Virus record (IMG/VR): IMGVR_UViG_3300027734_000345 | Location: 1-21,621 of that record | Source: a virus | Strand: one strand, 5' to 3' | Length of the DNA: 21,621 nt | Notes under the pieces: model-generated | What the model saw: only the letters and a program-made list of their open reading frames with translations | What the model was told of the DNA's origin: nothing | Database searches by the model: none | Program-made: the position numbers and the translations under genes | Shown here: positions 19,953 to 21,621 of the stretch, in pieces | How positions within the stretch are numbered: the stretch's first letter is position 1 | How the letters are laid out: each line of letters begins with the position of its first letter

Positions 19953-20163
19953 TTTTGCCTGTGCAAACGGGCATAAAACCGAAAGACTTGTCAATTATGA
20001 GTTGATGAGTTTTAGGTGTGAGTGCGGAGAAACAGCTAACCGCATTTTGTCTGCTCCTAACTTTAAGTTAGAAGGGTGGTCTGGTTCTTTTCCATCAGAG
20101 CATGGAAAGTTCGAGAAAAAACACCTAGATCAACTGAAGTGGGAGCAAAAGCACAACTCATAA
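19936..20163 (+). CDS. Small zinc-ribbon protein, FmdB-like
   Basis: 75 residues. MFDFACANGHKTERLV and FRCECGETANRILSAPNF give a C..H plus C-x-C pattern like the small FmdB/zinc-ribbon regulators found in phage structural clusters. GAGGA lies before the ATG at 19936; it overlaps the previous gene by 17 bases. Ends in a charged helix. Function unknown. Confidence 0.65.
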   Translation: MKRMFDFACANGHKTERLVNYELMSFRCECGETANRILSAPNFKLEGWSGSFPSEHGKFEKKHLDQLKWEQKHNS

Positions 20164-20219
20164 GCAGAAATGCCGAGTTGAATGTCCTAGAACCGATAAC
20201 GGCAGGAAAAGGAAGAAAT

Positions 20220-20975
20220 ATGTTGATTGACAATGAAGATGAGACGCAAAGTGAGTTAGATGCAGTCGAGCAAAAGAAGCAACTACCTGAGACTGAGCCC
20301 TTATCCGAGATGCCTGATAAATACAGGAATAAATCTTTGGAAGAAGTGGTCAAAATGCACCAAGAAGTTGAAAAACTTATGGGCAGACAGGCGCAAGAAG
20401 TTGGGGAAGTGCGTAAGCTGGCAGATGAACTCATAAAGCAAAACCTCTCCTCTAGGCAACAACCTATTGAAAAAGAGCCAGAAGTAGATTTTTTTGAGAA
20501 TCCACAAGAGGCAGTTCGTAGAACAGTTGATAACCATCCCGATGTACTTGCGGCTAGACAAGCTGGTCAAGAGTTCAAAAAGATGCAGATTCAACAAAAG
20601 CTGGCGCAAGAGCATCCTGATTTTGGTCAGATTGCTCAAGATACAGACTTTGTGAATTGGGTGAAATCTTCACCTATTCGCCTTGGTTTGTATGCAAAAG
20701 CTGATGGTGAGTTTGATTACGACAGTGCAAATGAATTGTTAAGTACCTATAAACAGTTGCGTGGTGTTAAGGCAAGACAGACTACAGATGCAGGGGAAAC
20801 TCAGCGAAAGTCAAACCTTAAGGCAGCAAGTGTTGATGTAGGTGGAAGTGGGGAGTCTGGAAAGAGGGTCTATAGAAGGGCTGATCTAATTCGGCTGAAA
20901 ATGACCGACCCAGATCGTTACGATCAGTTAAGCGGAGAAATCATGCAGGCTTATCAAGACGGACGGGTCAAATAA
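20220..20975 (+). CDS. Scaffolding protein
   Basis: 251 residues from the ATG at 20220, preceded by AAAAGGAAG; a longer frame to 20076 overlaps the previous gene and lacks such a site. Highly charged and helical: acidic Glu/Gln-rich N-terminus, coiled coil LEEVVKMHQEVEKLMGRQAQ near residue 42, and a basic C-terminal region with KRVYRRADLIRLKM near residue 215, the part that usually binds coat protein. It lies directly before the capsid gene, as scaffolds do. It should guide prohead assembly and then leave. Confidence 0.8.
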   Translation: MLIDNEDETQSELDAVEQKKQLPETEPLSEMPDKYRNKSLEEVVKMHQEVEKLMGRQAQEVGEVRKLADELIKQNLSSRQQPIEKEPEVDFFENPQEAVRRTVDNHPDVLAARQAGQEFKKMQIQQKLAQEHPDFGQIAQDTDFVNWVKSSPIRLGLYAKADGEFDYDSANELLSTYKQLRGVKARQTTDAGETQRKSNLKAASVDVGGSGESGKRVYRRADLIRLKMTDPDRYDQLSGEIMQAYQDGRVK

Positions 20976-21004
20976 TTTAACCTATCGTTTTTTGGAGATT
21001 TAAC

Positions 21005-21621
21005 ATGGCAACCTCATTTTCCCCCACCAATTCGGTGACAGTAACCACAGCAGCTAATTTCATCCCTGAAATTTGGTCAGATGAAATCGTAGCTGCCTAC
21101 AAGAAAAACTTGGTTCTTGCGAACCTCATTATGAAGATGAACTTTAAGGGCAAGAAGGGTGATGTAATTCACATTCCCGCACCTACCCGTGGTTCTGCTT
21201 CTGCTAAAGCCGCTGAAACAGCAGTCACCTTGATTGCCGCTACAGAGTCTGAAGTTCAAGTTTCTATCAATAAGCATTACGAATACAGCCGTTTGATTGA
21301 AGATATTGTTGAAGCCCAAGCCCTGAACAGCTTGCGTAACTTCTATACTTCTGATGCTGGTTATGCTCTGGCTAAACAAGTTGATACTGACTTGGTTCAG
21401 TTGGGTCGTTCTACCAATGGCGGTGCTGGTACAAACGCATATGCGACTGGGGCTTTCATTGGTGGTGATGGTACTACTGCTTATGTTGCTGGTAGCAACA
21501 ATGAGTCAGCATTGACCGATGCCGCTATTCGCCGCACTATTCAGCGTCTTGACGACACTGATACCCCAATGGATCAGCGTTTCTTCTTGATTCCTCCCTC
21601 AAGCCGTAACACGCTGATGGG
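21005..21621 (+). CDS. Major capsid protein, 3' end outside the window
   Basis: 205 codons are visible before the window ends, with no stop. It begins MATSFSPTNSVTVTTAANFI; EIWSDEIVAAYKKNLVLANL and GDVIHIPAPTRGSASAKAAE are typical of P22-type/HK97-fold coat proteins of podoviruses. GGAG lies seven bases before the ATG. Position after the scaffold supports the call. Thr/Ala/Gly-rich as usual for coat proteins. Confidence 0.88.
   Translation, partial: MATSFSPTNSVTVTTAANFIPEIWSDEIVAAYKKNLVLANLIMKMNFKGKKGDVIHIPAPTRGSASAKAAETAVTLIAATESEVQVSINKHYEYSRLIEDIVEAQALNSLRNFYTSDAGYALAKQVDTDLVQLGRSTNGGAGTNAYATGAFIGGDGTTAYVAGSNNESALTDAAIRRTIQRLDDTDTPMDQRFFLIPPSSRNTLM

Overview
The window is part of a tailed double-stranded DNA phage genome (virion or prophage), not ordinary chromosome. 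It holds terminase small and large subunits, portal, scaffold and the start of the major capsid gene. It also holds an Rz/Rz1 spanin pair, an M15-type endolysin, an ERF/YqaJ recombination pair and a replication initiator-like protein. The spanins imply a Gram-negative host; the sequence does not name it. Gene packing is dense, with many ATGA or TAATG stop/start overlaps, and base composition is moderately AT-rich. I see no integrase, tRNA, rRNA, CRISPR array or insertion sequence.

Layout. (1) 1-3457, mostly + strand, is lysis: small membrane proteins, a small lipoprotein, Rz with Rz1 nested in another frame, a metallophosphoesterase with an N-terminal HTH-like stretch, and an M15 endolysin. 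A very acidic protein on the - strand, with its own terminator, interrupts it. (2) 3411-4872, - strand, is a tight run of small genes headed by an AT-rich probable moron. (3) 5055-7287, - strand, is a recombination operon: SSB-like protein, YqaJ-type exonuclease, ERF annealing protein and small proteins. (4) 7303-7403 is a divergent control region with repeated TGTAGTGTT boxes next to a 53-residue ribbon-helix-helix-like regulator. (5) 7404-9969, + strand, holds the replication initiator, a C5-cytosine methyltransferase completely overlapped by a second long frame, a RuvC-like resolvase and small proteins. (6) 10134-11430, - strand, holds small genes, three of which share a hairpin plus AAAGGCTTAAA leader. 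(7) 11431-12233 is about 800 bases without a convincing gene, full of repeats and inverted repeats: a candidate origin, packaging or control region. (8) 12234 to the end, + strand, is the morphogenesis operon: terS, terL, portal, then inserted fibre and cargo genes, then scaffold and capsid.

The most interesting signals are four. A sulfotransferase is translationally coupled to an APS-kinase-like protein, which together could make PAPS and use it. Two long open frames occupy the same methyltransferase DNA. A dispersed dyad motif GTTAGT-N4-ACT occurs eight times, always between genes. The third is reinforced by 31-bp tandem units whose hairpin stem appears to covary. Functions given for unnamed small proteins are inference; no database search was possible.
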